41,087 nt of DNA from Christensenellaceae bacterium (GCA_031259085.1 JAIRMA010000004.1:1-41087); one strand, 5' to 3'; numbered from the stretch's first letter, positions 8,829 through 18,478 are shown. Numbers and translations: made by a program. Notes: generated by a model from the letters alone, not told the origin.

Positions 8829-9233
8829 ATGCTCATGAACAAAGATAAACTAGATTTAATATTTGAATTGCAGTCGAGGTTTGATTCTGAAGTGGTCAAT
8901 GCGCGTAGCTTGCAAGATATTAAAACTGAGGAATGGATACAGAAAGAATCACTTGCGATGTTCTCAGAGATAGCTGAACTCTTAAGTGAGGTTAATTTTA
9001 AATGGTGGAAAAACCCAAAGGAAATTAATTATGACAAAGTAAAAGAGGAGTTGATAGATATTCTGCATTTTCTAACAAGTACTTGTATTAAAGTTGGTAT
9101 GGATGCAAATGAAGTGTGTGCTAGATATATAGAAAAAAACAAAGAGAATTTCAATCGCCAGTATGGCAAATCTGAAAAAACTGGATACGAAATAGCCAAT
9201 TTAGAACTTCAATCTGAGAATGTTGAAAAATAA
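8829..9233 (+). CDS. dimeric dUTP diphosphatase (dUTPase_2, MazG-like all-alpha fold)
   Basis: This 134-residue protein matches the all-alpha dimeric dUTPase type, not the trimeric beta type. It has the metal-binding acidic helices (ESLAMFSEIAELLSEV and EELIDILHFLTS), the FKWWK segment and the late DANEV...YIEKNKENFNRQ region. These enzymes split dUTP to dUMP and pyrophosphate, which limits uracil in DNA and feeds thymidylate synthesis. It starts 20 bases after the peptidase gene and precedes the DNA translocase by 24 bases, so it is cotranscribed. A second in-frame ATG lies two codons downstream, so the start is uncertain by that amount. Confidence 0.85.
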   Translation: MLMNKDKLDLIFELQSRFDSEVVNARSLQDIKTEEWIQKESLAMFSEIAELLSEVNFKWWKNPKEINYDKVKEELIDILHFLTSTCIKVGMDANEVCARYIEKNKENFNRQYGKSEKTGYEIANLELQSENVEK

Positions 9234-9257
9234 TTATTAATTAAGAGGTGAGCAGTA

Positions 9258-12212
9258 GTGAGAGGGTCAAACAAAAACCATTATTATCCTCCGAATAAAC
9301 TAGGTTATATCATATGTGTTGTGGCCTTAGTATTATTAATACTATGTGCTCTGCCAGTGATATATGAATTCATGCTGTCAATTTTTGGATATGCCATTTT
9401 CGCCTATCTTTTAACTATTATTTGTCTAAGTTCACTACTTGCACGCGGGATATTAAGGAGATTTACTAAACGAAGTGTCTCCTACTTTTTTTTGTTAGGT
9501 TTATTATTAATATGCACATTACATATAGGATTTTCAAAAAGTATAATAGATAGCAATCAAAACTATTTACTAGCGCCATTTAATAATGGCTACGTTACCG
9601 TAGGTGGTTTTCTGATCGCACTAATAACATTCCCTCTAAAAGCCATATTTGGGTTCTCATATACTCTGCTCTTAATAATCCAATTTGCCATTAACGTGGC
9701 TATAACACTTATACCTTTATATTTATATTTTACAAAGAAATCATCAAAAGAGAAAATTCAAAAAAAGAAAAAACCAAACGGCGCTGATGAAATTGAGCTT
9801 TACTCACGCAGGTTGAGGGGAGATCCCGAATCAGAAGGCCATGAACCTTTTGAAAACCAGCCCAAAATCCCACTAGATTACGATGGTGTTGGCAGAATAT
9901 TTTTGGATCCTTCTAGAGTTAAAGGGAACAGAAGCATAAGTGAGGTCTTTGATAATGCTGGAAAGAAAAGAGCTCCGAAACCACATTTTACGGTCATAGG
10001 TGATTTTCATCGTGAGATGCAAATAGATCCATTCAAAAAAAACGATACTAAAACCAAGACGGTACAGGAAGTATTCGGAGAGTCGAGCGTTATAGATAGC
10101 TTCAAAACACTAGACATTTTTGACAGTCCAAAGAGAGATAATCCACCAATTCAATCCAATCCGATAAGCGATTATATTAATTCCTTTAAGCCCGATTTGA
10201 AGGATGATGATTCATATCGCAACAAAAAAACAAACAGTATCGTTAATGATGATAGTCAATTAAAAGATGAAATTGCAGATATTATAAGGCAAACACCTCT
10301 ATCAACTACAGAATCTGCCTCTGAAGGTTTTGTTGACAGGGCAGTAAAAAACTCATTAAACAGGTATAATTATAGTGAAACTGATAATAGCCATAAAAAC
10401 GCTTATGATACAGTTCATAGCAAAATAAACACTTTGCCTGATAATGACCACCAAGGGAAAACGGAGAGATATATTATAGAGCGACATGTGACAATAGAAA
10501 ATCATAAAGAAAATGTTATAAGTCCTAGTGATTCATTCACAAACAAAACTACCTACATTAATCAACAAAACAGTTATAGGGATAGTTTAGATGTATCATT
10601 AAACCAACATGAAAATAAATCTGTTAAAAGTGATGAGACGTACCCTGTCCCTCAAAGCCAAGTAAAACCACAACCAATTTTTGAAAGGCCTGTCTTAAGT
10701 GTGCCCACAGGGATGGTAGTCCCAAAATTAAAAAGCCTAAGGCATCCTTATTGTGCTCCGCCACACTCTTTATTAAAAACTTATTCTACAGACAAATCCA
10801 ATTATCCTAGTGACTATGTACAGCGCAAAGAGCAAATAGAAAATGAGTTAATGGCTGCTGGGATAAGTGCTAATGTGTATTCAGCTACTAAAGGGGCTGT
10901 TTTTACCAGATACGAATTAAGACTAGATAATGCATTACAAGTATCTAAGGTAAAATCATTAAATGTTATAGAATCATTAAAAATGAGATTAATGGTAGAA
11001 GTTTTAGAAATAGAGGCGCCAATTAAGGGCAAGGATGCAGTTGGTATTTTATTTCAAAATGCTAAGGCAGAAACTGTTGGGCTCAAATCAATCATATGTA
11101 GTAGTGAATTTATTTGTGATAATGAAGGGATTTCCTTTGCATTGGGGCAAGATATCGACGGCAAACCGCATGTGGCAAATTTGGCTGAAACAAGTCATTT
11201 AATAGTAGCTGGGGCTACAAATACTGGCAAAAGTGTTTTTATGAATTCTATGTTAATTAGTATCTTATTTAAACACTCGCCTGAGGAAGTAAGATTTATT
11301 ATTATTGACCCTAAACGCGTAGAGTTTGTCAGTTACAAAGGATTGCCTCACATGTTAATTCGTGATCCAATAACTGAAATAGGTCCATCTCTAGCTGCAA
11401 TAAATTGGGTCATAAATGAAATGGAACGCAGATATACCTTGCTTGAGACATATAGTTGCAGAAAATTAGATGAGTATAATAATGTAAAGCGTGACAAAGT
11501 TAATGAGCCACGTTTACCTCGTATATTGTTAGTGGTAGATGAAATGGCAGATTTAATGTTGAGGGCGAGAGGTCAGGCTGAAGAGAATTTAACAAGGATA
11601 GCACAAAAAGGGCGTGCTGCTGGTATTCACATGGTAATTGCCACTCAGAAGCCTACGGTTAATATTATAAGCGGCTTAATATCTGCAAATGTTGTCAATC
11701 GTGTAGCTTTTCAAGTAATAAAAAATGTTGATAGTAGAATAATTTTAGATGATAATGGGGCCGAAGACCTAGTAGGACGTGGAGATATGTTGTATAAAAG
11801 CAACGTTGATATAAAAAGAATGCAAGGTGTCTATCTAGATTCAAGTGAGATAGATGCTGTTTGCGATTTTATAAAAGAAAATAACGAGGGTCATTTTGAT
11901 GAGGAGCTGGATGCATATATAAGAAAAGAAGGTGCTACACATCAGGAAAAGCAATCTAGTGATTTAGATGGTGGAATGTCGTCTGGCGAAAACGATGCAT
12001 TGTTTAGAAGGGTTTTAAAAGGTATAATTTTAGATGGTAAGGCATCGACTAATTCAGTAGTTACTAATTATAATATAAGTTATATAAGAGCTAAAAGAAT
12101 GATTGACGCGATGACAAAAAAGGGATATCTTGCAAGAGAAAATGGGAACAAAGCTAGAGATGTATTGATTTCATATGATGACTACAAAAGCTTATATGGA
12201 GAGGATGAGTAA
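9258..12212 (+). CDS. FtsK/SpoIIIE family DNA translocase
   Basis: The 984-residue protein has the full FtsK/SpoIIIE plan: four or five membrane segments in residues 12-155, a long polar linker rich in Asn, Ser and Asp (about 160-500), the RecA-like motor, and a C-terminal winged-helix gamma domain (about 915-980) that reads DNA polarity sequences. The Walker A motif is GATNTGKS near residue 653, where most relatives have GATGSGKS. The Walker B motif is LLVVDEMADLM near 757. The motor pumps DNA through the division septum or into a forespore. The GTG start follows a GAGGTGAG site. Whether the cell uses it as FtsK or SpoIIIE cannot be told here. Confidence 0.95.
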   Translation: MRGSNKNHYYPPNKLGYIICVVALVLLILCALPVIYEFMLSIFGYAIFAYLLTIICLSSLLARGILRRFTKRSVSYFFLLGLLLICTLHIGFSKSIIDSNQNYLLAPFNNGYVTVGGFLIALITFPLKAIFGFSYTLLLIIQFAINVAITLIPLYLYFTKKSSKEKIQKKKKPNGADEIELYSRRLRGDPESEGHEPFENQPKIPLDYDGVGRIFLDPSRVKGNRSISEVFDNAGKKRAPKPHFTVIGDFHREMQIDPFKKNDTKTKTVQEVFGESSVIDSFKTLDIFDSPKRDNPPIQSNPISDYINSFKPDLKDDDSYRNKKTNSIVNDDSQLKDEIADIIRQTPLSTTESASEGFVDRAVKNSLNRYNYSETDNSHKNAYDTVHSKINTLPDNDHQGKTERYIIERHVTIENHKENVISPSDSFTNKTTYINQQNSYRDSLDVSLNQHENKSVKSDETYPVPQSQVKPQPIFERPVLSVPTGMVVPKLKSLRHPYCAPPHSLLKTYSTDKSNYPSDYVQRKEQIENELMAAGISANVYSATKGAVFTRYELRLDNALQVSKVKSLNVIESLKMRLMVEVLEIEAPIKGKDAVGILFQNAKAETVGLKSIICSSEFICDNEGISFALGQDIDGKPHVANLAETSHLIVAGATNTGKSVFMNSMLISILFKHSPEEVRFIIIDPKRVEFVSYKGLPHMLIRDPITEIGPSLAAINWVINEMERRYTLLETYSCRKLDEYNNVKRDKVNEPRLPRILLVVDEMADLMLRARGQAEENLTRIAQKGRAAGIHMVIATQKPTVNIISGLISANVVNRVAFQVIKNVDSRIILDDNGAEDLVGRGDMLYKSNVDIKRMQGVYLDSSEIDAVCDFIKENNEGHFDEELDAYIRKEGATHQEKQSSDLDGGMSSGENDALFRRVLKGIILDGKASTNSVVTNYNISYIRAKRMIDAMTKKGYLARENGNKARDVLISYDDYKSLYGEDE

Positions 12213-13526
12213 ATGGCGGGGGCATTATCTATAACATCATTAGGATGCGAAAAAAATCGCATTGATACAGAGAATATTATGCACACTCTCTCAAAGGCAG
12301 GGTATACTTTTGTTCAAAACCCAAAGGACGCCGATTATTTGTTGATAAACACCTGCGCTTTTATAGAGTCCGCAAAAAAAGAGAGCATAAATGCAATTTT
12401 AGAATTAGCAGATTATAAAGGTCCTAACAAAAAATTGATAGTGCTAGGTTGTTTAGCTGAGCGATACGGAAGAGAATTAGCAGAGTCCATGCCAGAAGTT
12501 GACGTCTTTGTTGGTGTTAATAGTTATCATGACATAGTAAACATAATTGAAAGTGAGGAATCTAGGGTTGTGGTAAATAGCAAATTTACACCTTATGAGA
12601 AAGGTCGTATTTCTACAACCTTGCAAAGCTACGCATATATAAAAATAGCTGAAGGTTGTGATAATCGTTGCACATATTGTGCAATCCCGTCGATACGCGG
12701 TAAATATAGATCAGAGCCCATTGAATTTTTAGTAGATGAAGCAGGACGCCTTAAGAGTCAAGGAATTAGTGAATTGATATTAGTAGCCCAAGATATTACT
12801 CGATATGGGATAGATATATATGGAAAATATAAGTTAAAAGAATTAATAAGAAGATTCATAGATTTAAAATTTTCTAAGATAAGGTTAATGTATGCTTATC
12901 CTGACCTCATTGACGATGAATTAATAGAAATGATAGCAACAACTCCGCAGATTGCAAAATACTTAGACGTCCCTCTGCAACACATATCTGACAGAATATT
13001 GAAATTAATGAATCGAAAAACTAATGAACAACAGACCAGAGCGTTGATTGAAAAGATCAAAAATAGATCATCTGAAATAGCAATCAGATCAACATTCATT
13101 GTTGGATTCCCTAGCGAAACACAAAATGACTTTGAGCTCTTGCTAAATTTCATAAATTCTGGTATCATAAATTATGCTGGTTTTTTTGAGTATTCAAAAG
13201 AAGACGGCACCCCTGCTGCTAGTATGCAAGGCATGATCTTGAAAACGGTTAGGCACAAAAGGTGCTTAGAATTATCTAAAGCGCAGAGTGCAGTAATAGT
13301 TAAAAAGCACAAAGAATATTTACATCAAAAACTTAAAGTCATGTATGAGGGAATTGATTATAAAAAGGGCATGTTTTTTGGCAGAAATGATTATAATGCT
13401 CCCGATATAGACACTCTGGTATATTTTACATCCACTATACCATTAGACATAGGTGAATACTATTTAGTTGAAATAACGCAAGCAGAATTTCATCTCTATG
13501 GCAAGGTAGTCGGTTTAAAGGAGTGA
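12213..13526 (+). CDS. rimO: ribosomal protein S12 methylthiotransferase RimO
   Basis: RimO adds a methylthio group to the conserved aspartate of ribosomal protein S12, using two iron-sulfur clusters and S-adenosylmethionine. The 437-residue protein has the N-terminal UPF0004 domain with SLGCEKNRIDTE (RimO relatives read SLGCPKNRVDTE, unlike MiaB), further cysteines in NTCAF and VLGCLAERYG, the radical-SAM motif CDNRCTYC near residue 148, and a C-terminal TRAM domain (about 370-435). The ATG directly abuts the ftsK stop, so the two are translationally coupled. The last codons contain the AAAGGAGTGA site used by the next reading frame. Confidence 0.95.
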   Translation: MAGALSITSLGCEKNRIDTENIMHTLSKAGYTFVQNPKDADYLLINTCAFIESAKKESINAILELADYKGPNKKLIVLGCLAERYGRELAESMPEVDVFVGVNSYHDIVNIIESEESRVVVNSKFTPYEKGRISTTLQSYAYIKIAEGCDNRCTYCAIPSIRGKYRSEPIEFLVDEAGRLKSQGISELILVAQDITRYGIDIYGKYKLKELIRRFIDLKFSKIRLMYAYPDLIDDELIEMIATTPQIAKYLDVPLQHISDRILKLMNRKTNEQQTRALIEKIKNRSSEIAIRSTFIVGFPSETQNDFELLLNFINSGIINYAGFFEYSKEDGTPAASMQGMILKTVRHKRCLELSKAQSAVIVKKHKEYLHQKLKVMYEGIDYKKGMFFGRNDYNAPDIDTLVYFTSTIPLDIGEYYLVEITQAEFHLYGKVVGLKE

Positions 13527-13531
13527 CTAAA

Positions 13532-13621
13532 ATGGCAATCATTAATCTAAAGAAAGAAGCTATTCAGATAAAAGGCGCGAATAAAATACATATTACCACG
13601 TCTTTTAGAGGCAGTATCTAG
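13532..13621 (+). CDS. 29-codon ORF before cinA, same frame, ended by TAG
   Basis: ATG 13532 follows an excellent AAAGGAGTGA site inside the end of rimO. The frame codes 29 residues (starting MAIINLKKEAIQIKGANK) and stops at TAG 13619-13621. The next cinA start at 13625 is in the same frame, has no ribosome binding site of its own, and lies one codon beyond the TAG. The simplest reading is that this is the original 5' end of a longer gene, split by a nonsense change; a small leader peptide coupled to cinA is the alternative. Confidence 0.45.
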   Translation: MAIINLKKEAIQIKGANKIHITTSFRGSI

Positions 13622-13624
13622 ATT

Positions 13625-14296
13625 ATGGAACTGATAATGCAATGCTGTGCGACTGAACATGAAATCAGACGAAGGATAGATCAATGCATACAAACTGAAT
13701 CCTATGATATAGTAGGTAACGATTGGGATTACACAATTGTTTTTGATGATATTGATCAAAATTTAGCGTATGTTATATTAGATGCTTTAGATGATATAAT
13801 GTATGGTAGAGGAGAGTTAAGCTTAGCTGAGACATTCGTGAAAAGTGCAATAGACAGGAATATTGTAGTAAGTGTAGCGGAAAGCTGTACAGGAGGATTG
13901 TTAGCATCATCTATAATTGATGTAGCAGGCGCATCTTTAATGTTTCACGAGGGAGTAGTTACCTATTCTGATCTAGCTAAAATGGAAAGACTTGACGTAA
14001 ATTCTGAAACAATCATGACTAACGGAGCTGTAAGCGAAGAGACCGCAATAGAAATGGCCGAAGGCCTTTTTCTAGGGATGACAGGGATTAGAGTAGGAAT
14101 ATCAACTACTGGAATAGCAGGACCAGGAGGAGGTACAGACGAAAAACCTGTTGGTTGCGTATACATTGCGGTGGTAGGAGATGGAAAGGCTGAAGTGTAT
14201 AATAATAGGTATAAGGGTGATCGCTTTACTATACGTAATAAGACAAAAAATTGCGCATTATTCTATGCGTTGAAATATATTATAAAATACTACTAA
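13625..14296 (+). CDS. cinA: CinA C-terminal (PncC-like) amidohydrolase domain protein, shortened
   Basis: The 223-residue protein holds the CinA C-terminal domain (about residues 65-220), with the hallmark VAESCTGGLLASSI, the FHEGVVTYSDLAKMERL segment and GIAGPGGGTDEKPVG. In homologues this domain deamidates nicotinamide mononucleotide in pyridine-nucleotide recycling. Residues 1-65 resemble the end of the middle domain of full CinA (ILDALDDIMYGRGELSLAE corresponds to the usual IGDxIYGEGxxSL). The N-terminal MoaB-like domain is absent: full CinA is about 410 residues. No ribosome binding site precedes this ATG; initiation probably depends on the 29-codon frame upstream. It keeps the conserved position just before recA. 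Confidence 0.85.
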   Translation: MELIMQCCATEHEIRRRIDQCIQTESYDIVGNDWDYTIVFDDIDQNLAYVILDALDDIMYGRGELSLAETFVKSAIDRNIVVSVAESCTGGLLASSIIDVAGASLMFHEGVVTYSDLAKMERLDVNSETIMTNGAVSEETAIEMAEGLFLGMTGIRVGISTTGIAGPGGGTDEKPVGCVYIAVVGDGKAEVYNNRYKGDRFTIRNKTKNCALFYALKYIIKYY

Positions 14297-14308
14297 AAGG
14301 AGCGTCAA

Positions 14309-15346
14309 ATGGACGACACAACAAAAAAAGGTAAGGTAGCGCCAGATAATAAAGGCGAGCCAACAACCGAAGAACGAAAAAAGAGAGCGCTTGCAGAAGT
14401 TTTAGCTAAAATTGAAAAAGAATTCGGCAAGGGCGCGATCATGAATTTAAACAGCAAAGACAAACTCGCTGTTGATGTTATTCCTACTGGGTGTTTGCCC
14501 CTAGATCAGGCATTAGGAATAGGTGGATTGCCACGTGGGCGGATAATAGAAATATATGGACCCGAATCAAGTGGTAAGACTACTATAGCTTTACATGTTA
14601 TAGCTGAAGCACAGAAAATGGGTGGCATCGCTGCTTTCATAGATGCTGAGCATGCACTAGATCCAGTATATGCTGAAAAGCTAGGTGTAGATATAAGCTG
14701 TCTTTATGTAGCGCAACCTGATAATGGTGAACAAGGTTTAGATATTGCTGAGGAATTAGTTAAATCTGGTAGCATGGATATTATCGTTATAGACTCAGTA
14801 GCAGCCCTAACACCAAAGGCCGAAATCGAGGGTGATATGGGTGATTCCCATATTGGGTTACAAGCACGACTTATGTCACAAGCCTTAAGAAAAATGACGG
14901 CGGTAATAAACAGAACGAATACTTGTGTTATATTTATTAACCAATTGAGAGACAAAGTCGGTGTTATATTCGGGAGCCCAGAGACTACTTCAGGTGGCAA
15001 AGCTCTTAAATTTTATGCAAGCATACGATTAGATGTCAGAAAAGCAGATGGACTTAAAGATTCAGGCGTAGCTATTGGAACGCGCACAAGGATAAAGGTT
15101 GTGAAAAACAAATTAGCACCACCATTCCGACAAGCTGAATTTGATATGTTATATGGGCAAGGTGTATCTGTTTATGGTTGTTTGTTGGATATGGGCGTTG
15201 AAAAAGGTCTTATAATAAAGAGCGGCTCATGGTTTAGTTATAAAGACGAAAAAATTGGGCAAGGGCGTGACAAAGCAATTGACTTTATTAAGAATAACCC
15301 TGAAGTCAGTAAAGAGTTAGACGCAAAAATCAGAGCAGAATTTTAA
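14309..15346 (+). CDS. recA: recombinase RecA
   Basis: A full-length 345-residue RecA: Walker A GPESSGKT at 84-91, [12 protein letters not shown], the Walker B strand [10 protein letters not shown], loop 1 around [19 protein letters not shown], and loop 2 after [17 protein letters not shown]. It forms filaments on single-stranded DNA, drives strand exchange, and triggers LexA self-cleavage. The first 30 residues are an unusually long, charged, Lys/Glu-rich extension before the core. The acidic tail common in other RecAs is short here. It starts 12 bases after cinA with an AAAAGGAGCG site. No obvious LexA box is seen directly before it, so it may be read from the upstream cluster promoter. Confidence 0.98.
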   Translation: MDDTTKKGKVAPDNKGEPTTEERKKRALAEVLAKIEKEFGKGAIMNLNSKDKLAVDVIPTGCLPLDQALGIGGLPRGRIIEIYGPESSGKTTIALHVIAEAQKMGGIAAFIDAEHALDPVYAEKLGVDISCLYVAQPDNGEQGLDIAEELVKSGSMDIIVIDSVAALTPKAEIEGDMGDSHIGLQARLMSQALRKMTAVINRTNTCVIFINQLRDKVGVIFGSPETTSGGKALKFYASIRLDVRKADGLKDSGVAIGTRTRIKVVKNKLAPPFRQAEFDMLYGQGVSVYGCLLDMGVEKGLIIKSGSWFSYKDEKIGQGRDKAIDFIKNNPEVSKELDAKIRAEF

Positions 15347-15468
15347 ATATTAAATATAAAATAGCTAATTTATTTCTGAGATATATTAAAAAAAGAAATC
15401 TTAGTATAAAGCAAACATGCATCTAGGAATAACTCCTAAATATATTAAAAACAGGACGGAATGATTAT

Positions 15469-16722
15469 ATGAAATTTAGAAAAATTGTAATAACGATGTT
15501 CGTTATAATTAGCTTGATTATATTTATGTTAATGGCTGTTGGGTGTGATAAAAATTCTCCAATTGATTCTGGGCGGAGTGCTATCATAATAATTCCTGGC
15601 ATCCAGGGGAGCGTTTTGTATGATCCAGAAACTAATGAATCTGTTTGGGCAGCAGAGACAGGAAACGATGTAATGCAGCTAGCGAATTCTTTGGAAACAG
15701 GAAAAATGGACTTTCATGAAGATGGATATCCTGCCAATGAGATCTCGATGCGGCTCTTAGCACCTGATTTTTTTACGGCGCCTGATAATTGGAAATATGG
15801 GGTTAATCTAGAACAACTAGCTACGATCCCTGCCCTGGGACTAACTCCTACTGTTATAAAAGGTCTTGTTTTATCTATCGAAGATAAATACAAGGATGAT
15901 GATACAGATGTGCTTGTTTATCAATATGATTGGAGACAATCTAATGTAACAGAAGCAGAAAAACTAGAGAAATATATTAACGACCATAATTATACGGATG
16001 TAAAGTTTGTTGTACATAGTATGGGTGGGATACTCGCTAGCCAATATTTAGCAAGAAGCCAATCAAACATAGAGCGATGCTCACTGTTTGTGTCGATAAG
16101 TACTCCGTATTTAGGATCATCCGAAATTACTAAATACCTGGTGACTAATAAATTGCCAGGTTCAATATTTTCTCTAAAAATAGGTGTAAATTATCCATCT
16201 GCCTTTGAAATATTACCCTTTATTCAATTTAATGAAACAGAACACTTCGAATCACATCAAACATCATTAATAGTCGATGGTGATTATAAGTCGTATGACG
16301 AAGCAATTGAGTTTTTTAAAACAGGCACAAGTTGGGGCAAAAAAGCTGACGGATCGCCAAAAATAATGTTCAATAGTTTGTCTAGTTATTATCAAGCAAT
16401 GTTCTTATCTGATGGTAGTCATATTACAAGTTTAGTAAACTCGTATTATATCCAAGGTACTGGAAGACCTACAACAGTCACAGTAAGTTTTGAGGATGGT
16501 AATTATATAGCAGAAAATGATATTAAACAAGACCTCGGTGATGGAATAGTTCCATTGTATAGTGGAATCTGTGGCCTGAGCGTGGATGCTGAGAATGTGA
16601 TTTTAATACAGGAGGATCCTAGTTTACCAAATGATGAGGGATATGTTGGACATATGGCCCTCCCTTCACAGCCAAGAACCATTGAAGAAGTCCTTAGACT
16701 ATTGGAATTGGTAATAGGTTGA
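15469..16722 (+). CDS. LCAT-like alpha/beta hydrolase lipoprotein
   Basis: The 417-residue protein begins with a lipoprotein signal: a hydrophobic helix ends in MAVGC, and C26 would be lipidated. The mature part looks like the lecithin:cholesterol acyltransferase family. The opening IIIIPGIQGSVLYDPE, the nucleophile elbow VVHSMGG (Ser near residue 184), the acid in DLGDGIVPLYS and the histidine in GYVGHMALPS are all in order. Such enzymes act as phospholipases or acyltransferases. This one should sit on the outer face of the membrane, and its substrate is not known. The start has a modest AGGACGG site. It stands alone and ends at a bidirectional terminator. Confidence 0.85.
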   Translation: MKFRKIVITMFVIISLIIFMLMAVGCDKNSPIDSGRSAIIIIPGIQGSVLYDPETNESVWAAETGNDVMQLANSLETGKMDFHEDGYPANEISMRLLAPDFFTAPDNWKYGVNLEQLATIPALGLTPTVIKGLVLSIEDKYKDDDTDVLVYQYDWRQSNVTEAEKLEKYINDHNYTDVKFVVHSMGGILASQYLARSQSNIERCSLFVSISTPYLGSSEITKYLVTNKLPGSIFSLKIGVNYPSAFEILPFIQFNETEHFESHQTSLIVDGDYKSYDEAIEFFKTGTSWGKKADGSPKIMFNSLSSYYQAMFLSDGSHITSLVNSYYIQGTGRPTTVTVSFEDGNYIAENDIKQDLGDGIVPLYSGICGLSVDAENVILIQEDPSLPNDEGYVGHMALPSQPRTIEEVLRLLELVIG

Positions 16723-16761
16723 TAAGAAAAATAATGGATTTTAAAAAATTTGCGAACCACT

Positions 16762-16788
16762 AAAAAAGTGCTTGTGAAGCACTTTTTT
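16762..16788. terminator. bidirectional intrinsic terminator
   Basis: AAAAAAGTGCTT and AAGCACTTTTTT form a perfect 12-bp stem around a GTG loop, giving a T-tract on either strand. It lies between the convergent lipoprotein hydrolase and AbiEi-like genes and can stop transcription from both sides. Confidence 0.9.
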
Positions 16789-17440
16789 AATTAGGAACAA
16801 CTTCAAAACCAGCGTCCACCAATTTTTGATAGGTTTCGACAGGGAATTTTTTTATGAATTTTTCCAGTTGATCTATTTTTATTGGTCTATAATTAAATAA
16901 TTTAGCTACTTTTTCCCTTTGTTCAGTCGTTAAAGGATTCTCTATTAAGCTAAATAAAGAAAGGCTCATATGAGCATTAGCTAAATCAACATTAATCGGA
17001 AGCTTTGACCTATGTATGGTACAGACCACATTACCAAATGTAATAGGACGAGTACGGCATAATAGTTTTTCAGATACAATTGAAATTTTTGCTGGTGGTG
17101 TGTTAATGATCCCAACAATATATAATAATTGCGCACCAAGATAATAACCATAAATTGACGTGCCATCAGTGATGAATTTCTTTTCAAGAATCAAATATGG
17201 GTTTAATGGAAGAGTTTGTCCAGAGGGCAGCTTTTGCGGGATATAAAAAGTCCTAGCATCGTATCTCTTAATAAGATTATCGTCTACAAGCTCAAAGAGC
17301 AACGCAGATGCCGCTAATTGGGTATAATCAGACATTGTTTCATAAACTTCATTCATAAAAAACGGATGTCCAAAGCCATATTTGTTTGTGAGCTTCTCAA
17401 CAAAAACATTTTTTTCAGTTCTGTTCTCAGACATAAACAA
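16787..17440 (-). CDS. AbiEi-like / DUF6088 family regulator, no toxin partner
   Basis: The 217-residue protein has the layout of AbiEi-type antitoxins and DUF6088 proteins. An N-terminal winged-helix region (about residues 10-75) includes LFELVDDNLIKRYDARTFYIP. A mostly beta middle follows around GYYLGAQLLYIVGIINTPPAK and PITFGNVVCTIHRSK, and the end is helical. AbiEi proteins bind their own promoter and neutralise the AbiEii nucleotidyltransferase. No nucleotidyltransferase gene lies on either side, so this is an orphan, perhaps a simple autoregulator or the survivor of a lost toxin pair. An inverted repeat at 17622-17648 could be its operator. It shares a terminator with the lipoprotein gene. 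Confidence 0.65.
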   Translation of the reverse strand: MFMSENRTEKNVFVEKLTNKYGFGHPFFMNEVYETMSDYTQLAASALLFELVDDNLIKRYDARTFYIPQKLPSGQTLPLNPYLILEKKFITDGTSIYGYYLGAQLLYIVGIINTPPAKISIVSEKLLCRTRPITFGNVVCTIHRSKLPINVDLANAHMSLSLFSLIENPLTTEQREKVAKLFNYRPIKIDQLEKFIKKFPVETYQKLVDAGFEVVPN

Positions 17441-17873
17441 ATCTCCTGTTTTATGTAAAATTTAAATAATTCAAAACATTATAAATGTTTTTATGGAATC
17501 ATAAATAATAACATATAAAATGATTTCTAATTATGATTAAAAAATTCAAGCATTATTATAAAGTTTTCAATTATGTATACATTTTACATCATTTTATGAA
17601 ATTGTCAATAAAAATAACACGGTTTTCATATGCATTTTTTATGAAAACTAATAGAAAAGGGACAATGAAGATATAAGTACAATAAAATTAAAAAAATATT
17701 TAGAAAACAAACGCAATGTGCACACAAATTTCAAATGATATTCAAGTAATCATATGGTAATTTTCCGAGTAAAAAAATAAAAATAATAAACTATTTTATC
17801 AACAGACAAATGAATGAAAATCCCACACTACTTCAAAAGAAGGATCTATATTGCAAAGAAATGATAGTCAGAT
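17441..17873. other. AT-rich intergenic region
   Basis: About 430 bases that are very AT-rich and without a coding frame. They hold the upstream region of the AbiEi-like gene, the inverted repeat at 17622-17648, and several shorter ATTTTATGAAAT-like repeats. No RNA gene is recognisable. Confidence 0.5.
17622..17648. promoter_or_regulatory. inverted repeat upstream of the AbiEi-like gene
   Basis: GTTTTCATA (17622-17630) and TATGAAAAC (17640-17648) are perfect 9-base arms with 9 bases between them. AbiEi proteins are known to bind inverted repeats in their promoters, so this is a candidate operator, though it lies about 180 bases from the start codon. Confidence 0.4.
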
Positions 17874-18401
17874 TTATTCTAAAGTGTGTCCTAGCTGATC
17901 TATTAAACGTTTTAATTCAATGTTTGACATATGAGAATAATTGTCTTTGCAATCATCAGACTTTAATTTAGAAGTGCGCTCGTTCTCTATAAAGTACGTT
18001 TCGTTTTCTGGAGTCAACATGGAAAATAATTCCTCTTCTATGATTTTATGTAATTCCAAGGCGCATTTGTCTAAATGTTGCTTAGTTTGAATAATGTTCT
18101 CGCCCAAATTTTTTGCAGCACATATGCTATCAACACGACCTATCCATTGAGATCTATAATTATCTAGCCTTCTACATTCAATACTAAATCGCAATTTTGC
18201 TTCTGCCTCATATTCACGAGCAGATTTTTGTGCAGAGAGTATTGCCTCTGCTATACTCGATTCCTTTGCGATGAATTCAGAAATTTTATTCTTTAATTGC
18301 TCGTTTTCTATCTTTAATTCGTCTATCCTATTGCTTTGCATTGCTTGAATTGTATTAGTTTGATCATTTGGCTGACGCTTTTTTTTGTGAAAGAACTTCA
18401 T
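17874..18401 (-). CDS. coiled-coil protein, DivIVA-like in pattern
   Basis: The 175-residue protein is soluble and mostly helical. A basic tip (MKFFHKKKRQ) comes first, then a continuous coiled coil from about residue 28 to 125 with a regular heptad pattern (IDELKIENEQLKNKISEF). The central segment IAEAILSAQKSAREYEAEAK is like the second coil of DivIVA/GpsB-type proteins, which gather at curved membranes and guide division or growth. The DivIVA N-terminal lipid-binding motif is not clear, so the relationship is only a suggestion. A TTGAGGT site lies 13 bases before the start. It follows the large membrane protein on the same strand, with a stem-loop between them. Confidence 0.6.
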   Translation of the reverse strand: MKFFHKKKRQPNDQTNTIQAMQSNRIDELKIENEQLKNKISEFIAKESSIAEAILSAQKSAREYEAEAKLRFSIECRRLDNYRSQWIGRVDSICAAKNLGENIIQTKQHLDKCALELHKIIEEELFSMLTPENETYFIENERTSKLKSDDCKDNYSHMSNIELKRLIDQLGHTLE

Positions 18402-18478
18402 ATAATAAATTGTACCTCAAAGCAGTCGCATTAAAACACGAATATTGCCTTAATTTGACTCCATTTGTAGTATACTAA

